The notes: generated by a model from the sequence alone, not told the origin. A stretch of 64,000 nt of DNA from Branchiostoma floridae (GCF_000003815.2 NC_049995.1:3776330-3840329), one strand, 5' to 3'. Positions 12,050-27,000 are shown, counted from the stretch's first letter. Numbers and translations are program-made.

Positions 12050-15000
12050 ATGATTGCCTTGTATGTGTTGGCGCTAATCTCCTGCGCATGCGCGCAGTAC
12101 ACTGTGCGAAACCCTGTGTTCGAGGTGATGTCACCGCAGGGACTCCGGATCTCGTACACAGGTGGGTGTCCGTTAAACCGTTAGATTTCAAATTTGAATT
12201 TGTACCTTGTCAGCATTGCATTTGAAATCCTTTTATCTGGGAGATATCTATAAACTTTTAGAACTGGATATCTGGTTCTATATCTGGGATTTTACGGATT
12301 ATGATTTTGGTGTTAGTTTTCTGTAAATAAAAAGATATTCATCCACGCAGTTAGTCGTCTTTACTTTAGTTCTTTCACTGGCTATCTTTTCGGCGTGTCT
12401 GCTTGTATCTTGCCGAAGAGGCAGGAACTACAGTTCAGAGGTGGCAGAACTAGTACTAGCCTGTGTTTACACAATCTCCCGCTGGCTGGGGTTAATGACC
12501 CCCTCCCCGAGCCTAGGTGGTGGCAACTCTGAGCCGGCCGCTATGAGCGCGATTTTAATCAGGCTAAAGTGGGAAGCAATTCATGGGGAGGTATTGCTGT
12601 TGGTCTGTGTTTTCGCAGTTATACATTAATCTCCAAGCAGATCCTACAATGGCATAAGATAGTACCAAACTGGCCAAAGCGTGTAGTCAGCCAAGAGGTG
12701 TACATTTGCCTTGTAGTAAGCCAGCTTTACTCCTCTGGCAGCTTTTGATAGTATTTTTACTATCTTGATCTTATGCTACCGTACGATCTGCTTGGAGCTT
12801 AGTTATACATTTGCACCTGACGGTCACGTACACTTTAGAGTGACAGCAAAGTGATCAGCGGACACATATGGTGTTACACAAATTTGATTACTTGCATAAT
12901 CAATGAACTACAATTAAACAAGGCAAATTCAAAATTTTAACATTCTACGATCTTATGTTGTTTTTTCTTCTTCAGATACCAACGGCGTGATCCTAGTGGG
13001 TCTGCACTTCAACATTGACACTCCGCTGGCCGGGGTCGCCGCAGGGCAGTTCAACATCGACATCACAGATAAGTCAGGTATGGTCTCATCATGAAAATCA
13101 GCCTGGAAGTTGACTAACCATCAGTAAAAGCCATAATAAAGAAACTTTAGTGCTGTATGTGTGTAATCATCTACGTTGTTATGCATTGCAGTCCGCTCAA
13201 ACTGCTTTTACCTCAGATATCAACCTGGTAGTTATCATCAGAAAAGATAATAATATAAAGAAAATTCTTGATATGTATTTCTGCTATCACGGTGCGACGT
13301 AATGCAGTCCGTTCAAACTACGCTACAGAGGTACGTCATGGGCAAAAGGACCATTCATGTTCAACGCGGAAGTATACCCGGAAGTAGGGCTCGAGCTAAC
13401 ATCAATTTCACCACAAAACACCGATTATTACACTTTCCAGACTTTATATATGTATTTGTATGTACGTCCGATCTGTTTTGAGTGTATGTTATTGTATCTG
13501 TCTATCTACTTGTATATACTGTGTGTTTTTATGAGCCCTGAAAGATTAGCTCAATGAACTAAAGGGTATCACAATAAACTCAAGCTCCAACTATGTTAGC
13601 ATTTAATGCACCGCTTTGCTACAAATGATAAGAAATACAATTCAAAAGTAGGCTGTACAAACCATGCCATTTCGTCATATTTTTTACGGCTGACTACTGA
13701 GGAACTGCATGGGATGTGCACTGGCCATCTATAGTTTTTGGAAGGTTAGCCTCCTTCACCGGCGTCTCTAGGGTCTTGGCGATTTCAATCCAAACAAGAT
13801 TTCAATCCAACGTTGATTGCAATTCAACATCACTTCCACAGGTGGCGCTTTCGTCTACGAGAACCAAGGCATCACCGTACGTCCGGGACAAACCATTCAC
13901 TACTGGGTCCTGGTCATTCACACCAGCGGAGGCTACCAGCAGACCGAACAGTCGTGGACGGTCCCGTCCCGTAAGTAGTAATACCCTGCTTCCAACAGTA
14001 ATTAGATACTTGAAGATAGATTTACCAGTACATTAATGAGATGAGTCATTGCCAAACACCTTGAATACATTTGTATTGCTATTGCTCATCATACAAATAT
14101 GATATTTTACACGATAACAAATATGTCAGATGGACCTAAATGTTAAATATAAGTTATTGTACTAAATGCTAAAAGGCCTTTTTAGCTAATGGGACTAGTA
14201 AGTCGGCATCGCCCAATTTGTGTTGAATGATAAAGCCATATTCATTCGTTATTCTTGCAACTCTTGATTATACAAATGATAAAAAAAGTTCGTCGAAATT
14301 TGATCACTTAAAATAAAAGGAGAACTCTACCTATTCTATTATCCTTGACAGCGATGAGAATATACGCATACATTTCTTATCAGTAAAGCTAGTGTAGTCA
14401 AACTCAGTAAATCAACCCGTAGAAATAACAACACTGTACTCAAAATAAAAGTACACTACACAACTTAAACACAGGAAAATTATGGTTTAGAATATTTGAC
14501 CAAATCTAACCATTTTCATTTACATTTCAACAGTCAAAGGCGTCACCCGGATATTGTTAAGAGTTTTGGCTATTGATGTGCCTATTTCTTTTTTCCTGTG
14601 TATTCTGACAGGCTTAGGGAAATTAAAAGTCCTGACTGTTTTTAACATTTTCTTTGCAAAATCATGCCCGAAGGCTGATTTCTTGTACAGTCTAAAAGAC
14701 TAACAGTAGAAAACAGTAGTGTCAATTCAACTATATGATACTAGTGCTTCAAAACTGAACATCATTCCAGTACACCAATTTTAGATATAGCTTTAGTTCT
14801 GTTTCGTATATGAACACTTCGTAAGACGCAGTGTTGCAGTAAGACCACAGCAAGTAAAATTTATGGATGACGTCAGCGCGTTCATCAATTTTCGTCTGAT
14901 TTCAGAAAAAAAAAGATTTTTTTTCTTCTTTGGAGATGGTCAACATGACGAAAAATTACCAAAATGAGCAAATATGTTGTGCTGTCGCCTTATAATACTT

Positions 15001-18000
15001 GTAAAAGTGGCACTTGTGAGGTACCTGCAGTTGTAGAAATGAAACTAGTTGGATAGTTATAAAGGCGGCGCCAATTTGGAAACCATTAGTGTAGTTAGCA
15101 GCTTTGTTAGTGATACCAGTCTACAACACTAGTGTCACTTTCACTACACCAGTACATGTCTTGAATACAGGGATGAATGCCTTGTTGGCTGTGATACCAT
15201 GGCCCTATATTTTGCCCCTTTAATTCTTGTTACAACGTTTATGGGCCTATTTATATTTCAGCCATACCATAGGTATGGTGAAATATATTGTATTCGTAAT
15301 GTTTCTTTCTTCTTTCTCCTGTCAAATCTTCAAATCGAATCAACTCCGTCGTTCCTGTACCGAATTACTTGAAATTTGCCGGGCACAAGGGTAGACCAAT
15401 ACCCTTAGCCAGTTTTTTTTCATTTTTTTAATATCTACCTTTAAAATGATTTTATTCATGTTTTTTTGCAATTTTTATGTACATTTTGCCCCCATGTACC
15501 CTGGTATTACAGCCGAATGACCTGAAATTTGGTACAGAGGTGCCTTGATCATATGCCTACAAAGATTTAATAACAGTTTTGGAATACGGTACAGCAAAAT
15601 GCTTAATATTGACATTTTTTGCCCAAAAAATGACATTTTTGGCTCCTATACCCCCATTTTACAACCAAATGACCTGGAATTTGGTATAGGAGTGCAATCT
15701 ACATATGCGCACATGAATTCAATAACACTTTTGGCATACAGTACAACAAAATGCTTCATTGTGGATTTTTTGGCCATTGTTTGACCAAAAACGTACGCTT
15801 TTGGCTCCTGTTCCCTGGTCTTATAACCAAATGACCTACATTTTGGTAAATAGGTGCACTAAATATTCATTCAAATGACCCATGTATAATTTCTGGCATA
15901 AACCACTTCATAATGATATATTTGGGGACTTTTTTGGTAATTTTCCACTTGCCAGAGGTCGTTGACCTCTCCCACCTGAAGACAGCATGTGCACATGTCT
16001 ATGTATACTAGAAACTTGATCAAAGAGGCAACCAATCACGTAGCCTGAGTCAACATCCCGAAGGGGATTGGCAGCCAATCGTGAGCCTGGTGTTATCTGG
16101 ATGAGTCCATTCTGGCACGGAGGGGGTACATTTTTTTTAAATTCATCTTTGGACTGTTGATTATATAATGTCTCTCAGTGGGAGTATTTTTAACTGGACT
16201 ATTTTGCAATTTTGCATGGAGTGTACTGGAAGAGTCCATTCTTGCATGGAGGGGGCATTTTTTAAAAATTAGTTTATGGACTTTGGTGATTTGATATGTC
16301 AAAGTGTTTCAGTGTGGTTATTTTTTGACTGGTCTACTTTGCAATTTTACATAGGTTGTGCTGGAAGAGTCCATCCTTACATTGGGGGGATTTTTAAAAT
16401 CCATTTTTGGGACTTTGGTGATTACGTCCAAGTCCAATTTTAGCGGATGTATTTTTGGACTGCACCACATTACATAGGGGCATCGCGAGAAGAGTCCATT
16501 CTCTACGGAGGGGGATGTTTTCAAGTTTAGTTTTAGACAGGTGATGATTCAATATTCCATTTTTAGCGGAAGTGTTTTTGGACTGGTCTATTTTACCTTT
16601 TCATGCCTTTTTTGCTTAGTTCAACTTTGGACTGGGTTGCTTAAAAGGCCATGTTTTCAGTGGGAGTATTTCTGGACTGGTCTATTGGGCAAATTCACAT
16701 GGGGTGCACTGTAAGAGTCCATTCTTGCACTGAGAATTTTGTAAGATTCATTTTTGGGCTAAAGTATCATTAGTAGAAGTGACTTTTAAACAAAAGTGTT
16801 CCATTTTTGCACATGGGTGATTTTGGAATAGAGATGGCTGAAATATGCTGTATTTGCTCTCAAGCAAATGTCGGCCTTTCTAGTTTGAAAATGTAACCAT
16901 ATGCATCTTGTTTTTTTGTACCCATCTTGTTTTGTTTTTTCGCCCTATCGCACTATTTTTGCAGTCTGCAGAGGGTGTCATCCATAAAATTTACTTGCTA
17001 TGGCCTAAAAGAGATTGTCACACCACATTAGTCAGATGTACTCATGGCTTCATCTGTAGTGACAGCAATTTCCTTCTCATTATCGAGACTAAATTAGCAA
17101 TGTCAGGATTTTCGGGGTCCTCACCATAGATACTCCGCATCATCTGTAGTGATTCATCGAAATAGCTGATCGCCTCTCTGTGATCACCACATGCGGCACC
17201 CAAGTTGTAAAGTAACTTGGCTATATCAGTATTTTCAGTACTATCGCCATGGATACTTCATGGATCATTTGTAGTGATTGCTCATAATAGCTGATCGCCT
17301 TTCTGTAATCGCCAAGACCAGTCCAGGTGGCACCCAAGTCGTTAAGTAAGAAGGCTATGTTAGGATGTGCAGTGTCCTCACCATAGATACTCCGCATCAT
17401 CTGTAGTAACTGTTCATAATAGCTGAGAACCTTTTTGTGATCGCCAAGTATCCTCCAGGCGACACCCAAGTTGTTAAGTGAGGCGGCTATGTCAGGATGT
17501 GCGGTGCCCATGCCATAGACGCTCCACCTCATCTGTAGTGCTTGTTCAAAATAGCTGATGGCCTTTCTGTGATCACCAAGGTCACTCCAGTTGGTACCCA
17601 AGTTGCTAAGAGAGGTGGCTATGCAAGGATGTGCAGTGCCCTCACCATAGATACTCCGCTCCATCTGTAGTGACTGTTCAATATAGGCGATAGCCTTTCT
17701 GTGATCACCAAGGTGGTTCCAGACTGTACCCAAGTTGTTAAGTGAGTAGGCTATGTCAGGATGTGCTGTGCTCTCGCCATAGATACTTCGCATCATCTGT
17801 AGTGCCTGTTCATGATAGCTTATCGACTTTCTGTGATCACCAAGGCTCTTCCAGGCGGCACCCAAGTTGCTTAGTGAGGTGGATATATCAGGATGTTCAG
17901 CGCCCTCACCATAGATACTCCGTCTCATCTGTAGTGACTGTTCGTGATAGCTGAGAGCCTTTCTGTGATCACCAAGTGATCTCCAGGCATTACCCAAGTT

Positions 18001-21000
18001 GTCAAGTGAGGTGGCTATGTCAGGATGTGCAATACTCTCACCATAGATACTCCACATCATCTTTAGTGCCTGTTCATAATAGCTGATCGCCTTTCTGTAA
18101 TCAAAAAGATCAGTCCAGGCAATACCCAAGTTGCCAAGTGAGGTGGCTATGTCAGGATGGGCAGTGCCCTCAGCATGGATACCCCGCCTCATTTGCAGTG
18201 CCTGTTTATAATAAATGATCGCCTTTCTGTGTTCACCAAGATGACTCCAGGTGACACCCAAGTTGCCAAGTGAGGAGGCTATGTGAGGATGTGCAGTGCC
18301 CTTACCATAGATACCCCGCCTCATTTGTAGTGACTGTTCATGGTAGCTGAGAGCCTTTCTGTGGTCACCAAGGTCACTCCAGGTGACACCCAAGTTGTTA
18401 AGTGACGAGGCTATGTCAGGATGCGGGGTGTTCTCACCATAGATACTACGCTTCATCTGTAGGGACTGGCTGTAATAGCTGACGGCCTTTCCGTGTTCAC
18501 CAAGTTTGCCACAAACGGCACCCAACTCCATCAGTTCCTGTGCAACATGGGCATGTGCGGTGCTCTCAACATGTTTAAATAGTTCAAATTGCAATGCCCT
18601 TTCCTGGCATTCCCTCGCGTTTTTGTATTCACACAAATCTGCGTATATGTCTGCTTGTAGTTTTGGAGAATTGTCATAAAGAATTGGTGGCTCCTTCACA
18701 AGTGTTCTGAAGTCGGCCAGTAGAAAGATGAAAGACCTTAATGGTTTAGCTGTGTAATAATACCTCATCAGCTGTTTTGAACTAGACAAGTGAAACACTC
18801 CTTTTACACTTGACATGGATGGTAAGGCTGACAAGGTCTCCACTTGACCACGGTTGTTTATGTACGTCCGAAGCCTCAACTCTGCTGAGATACTGACCAT
18901 TACCATCAGGTGATGTGCGTTCTCTTCATTGATGACTCCTTCCTTGTACAGGTTTCGAATAGTCTCCCAGATCGTGGTAGGCTGTACGTTACTCAGCAAA
19001 GCCCAACATGATATTGCAAGGGTAGAAAATCGATAGATTTCCTTCTTGACGTTAAACAGACTGGCTTTTATTTGTTTAATTTCAAACGTCTTTGAGTTTG
19101 CTTCCTCGGCGAGCATTGTCAATGCTTGTAATTCAGGGATGTCTCTATTTGTCGTTTGAAGCTGCTGATTCCATACACCGGTGTACTCATCGACCAAGCC
19201 CTGCTCCCCAGTGATAAGACACACATTACTCAATATGCTGGAGAGATGGTAGCCTTTCTTTAAATATGTCGACAATTCCTCTTGCAGCACTGCTGTCATC
19301 TTCTTTGGGGTATGAATTAGCTGGTTTGGCTTACCTCTGCCCAGTGGAGTCTTACATGCAAGTGGCATGGCTCCATCGAACGCAAACCCACGCGGTGTTA
19401 CAGAGTCATAGTACCAGTTATCAAGTGGGTCGTTAGAGTGGAAATCGTTCACCGACTTAATCGCCATGGCCGGGAGAATGGTCTCTCCCAGATTGATCAC
19501 TTTAAGATGCAGATAATGAGTGAGGTTATGGAAATAGTTGACGTTGTTTTCTGTTTCACTTTCTACCAATATAGCGAACTCCAGATCAGAGTATGGGGTT
19601 ACCAATCCTGTGGCTTGTGAACCCAAACCTATCATAGCGTACATGCAGGGAGGTGGGCCCATGACTTCGATACATTCATCTACAAGACCAGTTATGAACG
19701 TTTTTCGCTGTTGGACAATTGCATGAAACAGTACTTTGATTGTTTCCGCTCTCTTCTTCTCCACTTCTCTTATTGTTGGGTCATCGTCATCAAGGGTATA
19801 AGGGTCTGCCTCTTGTTCGATTCGTTTAATTTCGTCTTCTACATTCCCTCGACCTTTCTTCAGTATCGACTTGTGTTTCTCTGTGCCACCAATGTCAACT
19901 ACATATTCTGTCTGCAACACGTGCTCAATAAATAGCTGTTTGATTCTGAGGATCATTTGTTTAATGCCCTCCCTATCCTCGATTTTTGCTCTTACCAGTG
20001 CTGCGTTACAGAGTGCTGCAGCCTTGGTGAAGTCTCCCCCGTCTTTTGACTGGATTCCTCTTTCCAGGTAAATGTCACTCAACTTGCACAGGGGCTCCAC
20101 CTCTTTTTTGTATTGATCTGTAGTTGAATCTGAACAACAAAGCAAGTCCTGGCTATACAAAGTTCTTAGCAAGGAATTCTTTAACCTCTAGTTTTCATTT
20201 CATTAATCTGTAATAAGTTTCACGTTACAATTTGAGTTTTTTTTTAAATTTATGGAGTACTTTGCCATTTACTTTTAGGTCCTTATGTTGCATACAAAGT
20301 AATAAGCCCGGCGCTGCCATGACTTTTGTTTGTGATTGACTGTTATTAAGATACAATCAGATGGCAAGAAGGAGAAACACACACTGTCACAAAAACACAA
20401 TGTCATATCAAAATCAAATTTGGTAAGTCTGATTTTGTCGCTCCTTCCAAGTGGCGATTATAAGCACGTTGTCTTACCTTTGATATGAACAGTCTTTAGC
20501 GCAGCTGCAAAACAGTGTTCTGCAGCATCCAGGTCCCCGCTCTGCAGGGCCCTGCATCCCTCCTGCAGCTGTTCTATGTAATCTCTGTAGCAGGGTAATG
20601 ATCGTGTGTCTATGTCATACACATCTGCTTTAGAATTACTCATAAATGATGTTATATCAATAATATTTCCATCATTGCTTTGCAATTATATCATATGGGT
20701 AAGTTTTTCTATGAAAATTCCACAAAGATATTAAAGACCCCATACCTAAAGAAATACAGTTTTGTTTCTTGATTTATTGCGTGTTTCACTGAGGTCATGA
20801 CACTGCATGTTCTATGTCATTGACGATCTCCTACGCCCAATTTATAAATTTATGTCGCCGGGGCGAAAGGCTATTTCATAACATTTCATCATTAATTTTG
20901 CATATGACGTCCAGATCTGTATCATTCCTGCATTATGATGGTCACCTTTAATTAACATTCATATTTCATACCTGATTATGTGATCATGTGCAAAATGGGC

Positions 21001-24000
21001 TAATATGCATATGAAATTCAAAATCTAATCGTTGCATGAAATCTTTCTGATAAACGCCGGGCAGTTTGTTTATTTAGTTCGCACTTCCTTTCGGTCTGTG
21101 ATTAGACCATTTTGACCTTGACTAAGGTGGGACCAATTTGACCTTCAACTCGACTTTCGTTTTCTTTGGCATGTGGCAGAATGTAATGCAATGGACAATA
21201 CTCACCCATCCCCATTCGGGTTGCCAAACTGCTTCGCTTCTTGTTTCTTCTGAAATCAACATGAAATGCAAGCATAAACTTCACAGCAAGACTGTGTATA
21301 TTATGTATCTATGATAAATAATCAATTTGGAAATCTATGGCTCCGTCTTTCCAGAAAGTTTGACAAAAAATGGGGACTGATTTAAAGGGAGCCAGGCCAT
21401 AAGAAAAAAGATATGATATTATTTTAATGAATTTTCAACTATCATATCTTCACTTGTCTTCGTTTGACTTTCTCCGCGTACTCGATGCGGTGCTCCAGCG
21501 TTTCTCTGCCATCTGGCTCTTCACAGCGGTCCAGCGCCGCACGGTACAGGCGGGCTGCTTTGGTGAATTCCGCCTCGTCCTTGCCAATCCTTCCCTTGTC
21601 AAGATGTAGATCTCCAAGGCCTTTCAAGGATTCTACTTCCTGATGTTTACTTTTACAAGCAACTGCTGCCACAAAGTAGTTAGTAAAGGCTTCAACTAAG
21701 GGTATTATACCATGTTCCCTCGACTTGGTCTCTTCTTTTAGTTTGAGAAGTTCCATCGATACAGCCAATGTTGTGTTATCTAAAGCCCCAATGTCTGACT
21801 TTTTGTGACTTTGACAGTGATGTAGCTTCGTACACTTCTCTGCATATCTGATACGATGTTCTATGACTTGTTTCTCGTCTTCAGTTCTACAATATCTCAG
21901 GACATCTATGTACAGCCCACATGCTTTATTAAAATTCTCAGCCTTGTGATCGTTCATCTTAGCTTTCTGTAAGTACAAATCGCCAAGACTTTTCAGTGCC
22001 TCACATTCCAAGACCTCATCTTCAGTACTGACAGCATTAATCAGCTTGCGACTGTATCCCCTCTCTACAGAATCAAGATTAGCGCCCCTACTTAAGATTT
22101 CATCCAATTCACAAAATTCCTCAGCCACGGCTGACAGTTTGGTCATATGTATTGCACCCCAAATGCCTGTTTTCCCAGACTGGTCTTCCATATTTTTTTC
22201 TGGCAATGCTGATAATGTAAATGGTAACACTGTCCGATCTTGTACGGAAGCTCTTCTGTAAAAGAGGTGCAGAAAAAGACGAGATTTTAGAAATAGCTGG
22301 CACTTCGGTCGTATTGTGTAAATATGTGTTCTGTGAAGAAGTATTATTTTATAGAATGTAGTGTTAAGATCTGTAGTGTTTCGGAAAGGTACCTGCCGGC
22401 TGTCAATATTGTAACATGTTACCGCAAATATTCATAGATCATTTTATTATTTCGACTTCATTCGCCGCTCATGCATGGTTTTTGTGTTTATAAGCTGCAA
22501 AAACGGAATATTATCTATGACGTAAAGTTGCGTACGGGTATTGGTCCGAGTAAGTAAGTGACGAAGAGTTTAAATGTAATTCCTCTGGTGTTATATATGA
22601 TTCATGGGGATGTATTGCTTTGGTCTGTCTGTTTTTTTTACAAGTTTAACAGTTGTACATCTTTCATATTCTAGTCATGTTCGCTGAAGAGTGACATGAA
22701 GTGACCAATTTATGTATGCAATATTGATATAAGCTTATTTGTATGATTAATGAACGGAACGACATTATTAACAATGCGAGAACCTCACGGAGGCCTGAGA
22801 TTTTCGAACTCTTGTTAAGCAAATACGTATATGTCACAAACCTGTCAGAGTCTTTATCCGCATTGCCACTGGTATTCTCTTGTTTAGTTGTTCCCTCTTC
22901 AACAGATAATCTGTTAATGAAATAATGTATCGTTATCAACGTAAGCATTAAAACATGCAGAAACCGATGTGACAGAAGTTGTGCATAGGTAAGTAGGCAT
23001 ACGCACTCTGGCCTCATCATCATCATATCTTGTCGCTCCATCTCTGACCTGTTCGTCTGTGTAGTGATGACGTACGTTACTGGCTGATTGCGGCGATGTT
23101 TGTGGACACGATGATTGGTTGTCAGTACCAACTTCTTTGCTCCAAGTTTGGTAACTTTTGGGATGAAGATAAAGATTATGTATAAACTTGACAACTAAAT
23201 CACGTTTTATCCAAGCAACATACTGGTCGTTGTAGGAGATTTTTTTCTAAGTACAAATTCCCTCCATATATGTGTATATGATTATAAATCTATAATTGGA
23301 CGTACAAAGGCACAGAAATGTCAGTCTGAAAGTTAATCTGTGTTAGTGAAATTATTTCAGAAGCAGTATCATATTATAATTTCCAGCATAAGGGGAGAGT
23401 CTTTCTCAATGACTTCAAAAGAGGCGTGGTTTCAAAATATTTTTCCCTTTCGTGCCAAAGAATCAGTTGTATGGTCTTTTTGTGGTTCAACCCTCTCAAA
23501 TTAGCTCTTTCGATTAAGATGATGAGTCCGGACCCGCAAGTCATCTATTATTCAGTTCGCCTTTGTTGTAGACTCGTGCTCTTTTGTGTTAGACAGTGAA
23601 ACGCATAAAAGCTAGGACTACTAATGACATGAATAACGTGACTATGCGTCAGCCGTTGTTTTTACCATTTTCGCCATTTAATCTTGTGGTAAAAATTGCT
23701 GCTGTACCACCACCAACCCCCTCCCTTCCCCCATGGCAGCAAATACATCAACAGTTAAGTATCTCTTTAGGACAGATAACCCTACTTTATATACAGCAGT
23801 CTTGGTTAAGAATTAACTACGACGTATAGTAGTCAACATGGACTTCAATTACATGGTCAGATGTACATACCTATATGCAGTCAGTCAGGTCCGTTTTGAC
23901 GGGGTCCTTGCCCCTGGGAATCCACTTTTCACCACCTGCAGGCTAGCGGTAAAACTAACGGTCCAAACTCGATACTGGCACCAGCGAAAGAGGAAGTCCA

Positions 24001-27000
24001 CAGGTGAAGCCGAAGCTTTTGTACTGTCATAGAAGGGGATCCCCCTCTGAGCTATATATGGGACAGAAGTGTGACGTTATCATGTACCTTTTGTGTGTGC
24101 AAGAACATCTATACGCACACACATGCTCAAGAATGCACCGTGGCTCTTGTGCATCTTTTCCACAGCTTTTACTACCGTGCATCTTTCTAAATCCAGTTTC
24201 TTCATAAAGATAACGTTACTTGCTGTTTTTGTTGTTGTTTAGATAGATGAGGCCATGGTGAAGATGGCAGCCTTCACCCCTCATACAGAGCGGTCCCGCT
24301 CAGTGTCATCTGATAGTACTTTGTACACAGGATGGCGTCGTCGACATTGTGAGACTCATACGAATATGAAGTTTTAGCAGGACTATGTGACAAATTGTGG
24401 GGGGAAAAAGACGATGTCATGTAACATGATGTTTCAAATGTATTTTCAGCTACAACGACTACCCAGGCCACAACCACCCCACAAAGCACAACAACTACAG
24501 CACAAACCACAACCACCGCCGCACCATCGGGCGGTATTTCCGGCGGTATCTCCGGTGGGACTTCCGGCGGGACCTCGGGCGGGACAACGTTGACAGGCGG
24601 GACAACCGGTGGGACCACTGGTGGGATAACTGGTGGAATCACCGGCGGGATCACTGGTGGAATCACTGGTGGAATCACTGGTGGAACAACCGGTGGTAAG
24701 TAGTATTGTGCATTCATTCATTTATATCATTCCATTCCTTCTTTCTTTCCTTCCTTCCTTCCTTCCTTCATTCAGTCAGTCAGTCAACATTCATATCATA
24801 TCATTAATTCATTCATCCGCACCTTTGTGTTCCTTTGAATCATCCAGGTCCAGTTCACGAAAGCAAGACTTATTTTTTTTTGCCCTTGTTTCATTGGGCA
24901 CCGCCATGTTGGTTTGTGACGTCACGGGTCGGCCATCTTGTCTATTCCTTAATACGTCGGTGTTTTAAGTCAGTCAACTTAATCTATTCTATATGAAGAC
25001 AGCATAAAAATGCCTTGGTTCGCTCTTGTGAGGTTAGAGGTCACGGAATGGCAATCATTACTAAATCACCTTTTGATGGTGCCATTTCAAACAGAGTAAC
25101 TGAAATAATACAAGGAAGTCAGACATGTGCATCTTAACCTTTAGGCGAGGATGAGATATTCGAATCAATATTTAAGATTTAGAAATCAAGTTTATATATG
25201 TTTTCAGGCACTGTATTTGGAATCGCTGCCAACTGCAATGAATACCCTTGTGACCCGGCTTGCGACCAAACCGTCGCACCATGCAACGGGCTGATCTTCG
25301 AGGAGAACTGGGACAAGCTGGACTTTGACCGCTGGCAACACGAGCTGACCATGAGCGGCGGAGGGGTAAGAGAACCAAAGTCATGATGCTTGACATGTGA
25401 CATTTTTAAAAGTTATCACGTGATGATCACGTGCCAATCACATGACCACATCAAACTCCTACTAGCTGGATTTTGAGGGTTAGAGAGACAAAATTACGTC
25501 ATGTTTAACAGGCAATATTCTAAACTGATATCACGTGATGATCACGTGCAAATCACATGACCACATGAAACTCCTACTAGGCCTCGAGGGATGTTGTGAT
25601 CACGTGATGATCACTGTCCTGACGTCGGCATTTTCACTCAATATAGAACAGAGTGCCACATTTGCATGTGACTATCACTGTCACGTGATTATCAAGTGGT
25701 AATTCTCCTAATTTTCTCCCAATAATGTTATGATCATGCGATGATCACGTACTAGCATCCTGACATTGCCAGAGCTGAGAGTTACATATCACGTGATTGT
25801 CACGTGGCGATTACCACAATTTTACCCAATAATGCCATGATCATGCGATGATCACACGTACCAGCATCCTGACATTGTGAGTTACATATGTATGCGGCTA
25901 TCACGTGATTGTGGTGATTCCTCCTACTTTCACCCAATAGAACTGGGAGTTCCAGATGTACGTCAACAACCGCTCCAACAGCTACGTCCGTGACAACACT
26001 CTCTTCATCAAGCCGACTCTGACGTCAGACAAGTATGGCGAGGCGGCCCTAAGCAGCGAGGTAGTGGACATGTGGGGTGAGTGGATGTTGTTTTAAGTCC
26101 TAAAGACACCACAAAGTCAAAAGGTCAAAGTCCTTCCCGCACTTGATGGCGCATAGGTCGGCGCCCATCTCCGTTTCAGTAGCCCTGGGCCACACAACTT
26201 TGTGCATTCACTACAGCAGGAGGCTAGTCCACTGGTAGTGGTGTGTGTTCAACTTCTATACTCTTTTCCTAATGCTGAGTGCTAAGCTGAGAAAGCACCA
26301 TGTACCATTTTTAAAGTCTTTGGTATGACTCGGCCGGGGATCGAACTCACGATCTACCGAATGCAAGGCGAACTTACTTCTTATTGACGTTTTTAACTGT
26401 CATTCAACACAAGAAATTGCTCACCTCGAATTTTCGGTCACACATCCGTCTTCCTTCGTCAGGAGTGGTGGTTCAATTACTCTGATTACGTGATCTAGGA
26501 ACACGTGACTCGAGTAAAGAATCGTAGATGCCTGGCAAGCGGTATCGGCCCCCGTCTCTGTTAAGTGCCGGCTGGTGTGCTCTTATGTAGATGGCCTCCT
26601 TTACCCTCTTCACGAAGTAATCCGGTTCAGTGTCCAATATTTGTTGTTGTTTTTTTCTTTACACAAACCATGGTAACAACTTTATATCTCTCAAACAAAC
26701 ACCCAAACCCATCCCTCTGTCCAGGCATGTCCCCAGCGGACCAGTGTACCGGCAATGCCTTCTGGGGCTGCCAGCGTACGGGCACGGGTACAAACTACAT
26801 CAACCCCGCCAGGTCCGCCCGTCTGCGCAGCGTCAACAGCTTCGCCTTCAAGTACGGCAAGATCGAGGTGGAGGCCAAACTGCCGACCGGTGACTGGCTC
26901 TGGCCAGGTAACGTCCTTGTCATGTCTTTGTGACTTGTTGCTAACTAAACTGTATTCGAGCACAACTTCAGAACGTAAACTCGCGATAGATACAGTATCT

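Larger units (their letters stand above)
14395..24090. repeat. Segmental duplication, copy 1 (in glucan-binding protein intron 3)
   Basis: Similarity to 32685-39860 is seen at 14395-14830, 17000-20700, 22840-23160 and 23870-24090, in the same order and orientation. The block holds the nested minus-strand TPR gene. Copy 1 has about 2.2 kb of tandem-repeat DNA (14830-17000) and the 21442-22191 exon, and I see neither in copy 2. Copy 2 has a GT microsatellite of its own. Confidence 0.82.

Noticed and set aside
17240..18530. CRISPR-like array (132-bp periodic repeats)
   Set aside because: The repeats are coding TPR units in one open frame with no unique spacers, in an animal genome.
22664..23194. 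176-codon minus-strand frame
   Set aside because: It runs over two relic exons of the TPR gene and the intron between them, and most of it is intron sequence. Only short parts match the paralogue, in exon-sized pieces with splice sites.
24274..24721. Pro/Val-rich minus-strand frames
   Set aside because: Antisense of the Gly/Thr linker exon, whose plus-strand frame joins perfectly with its neighbours.
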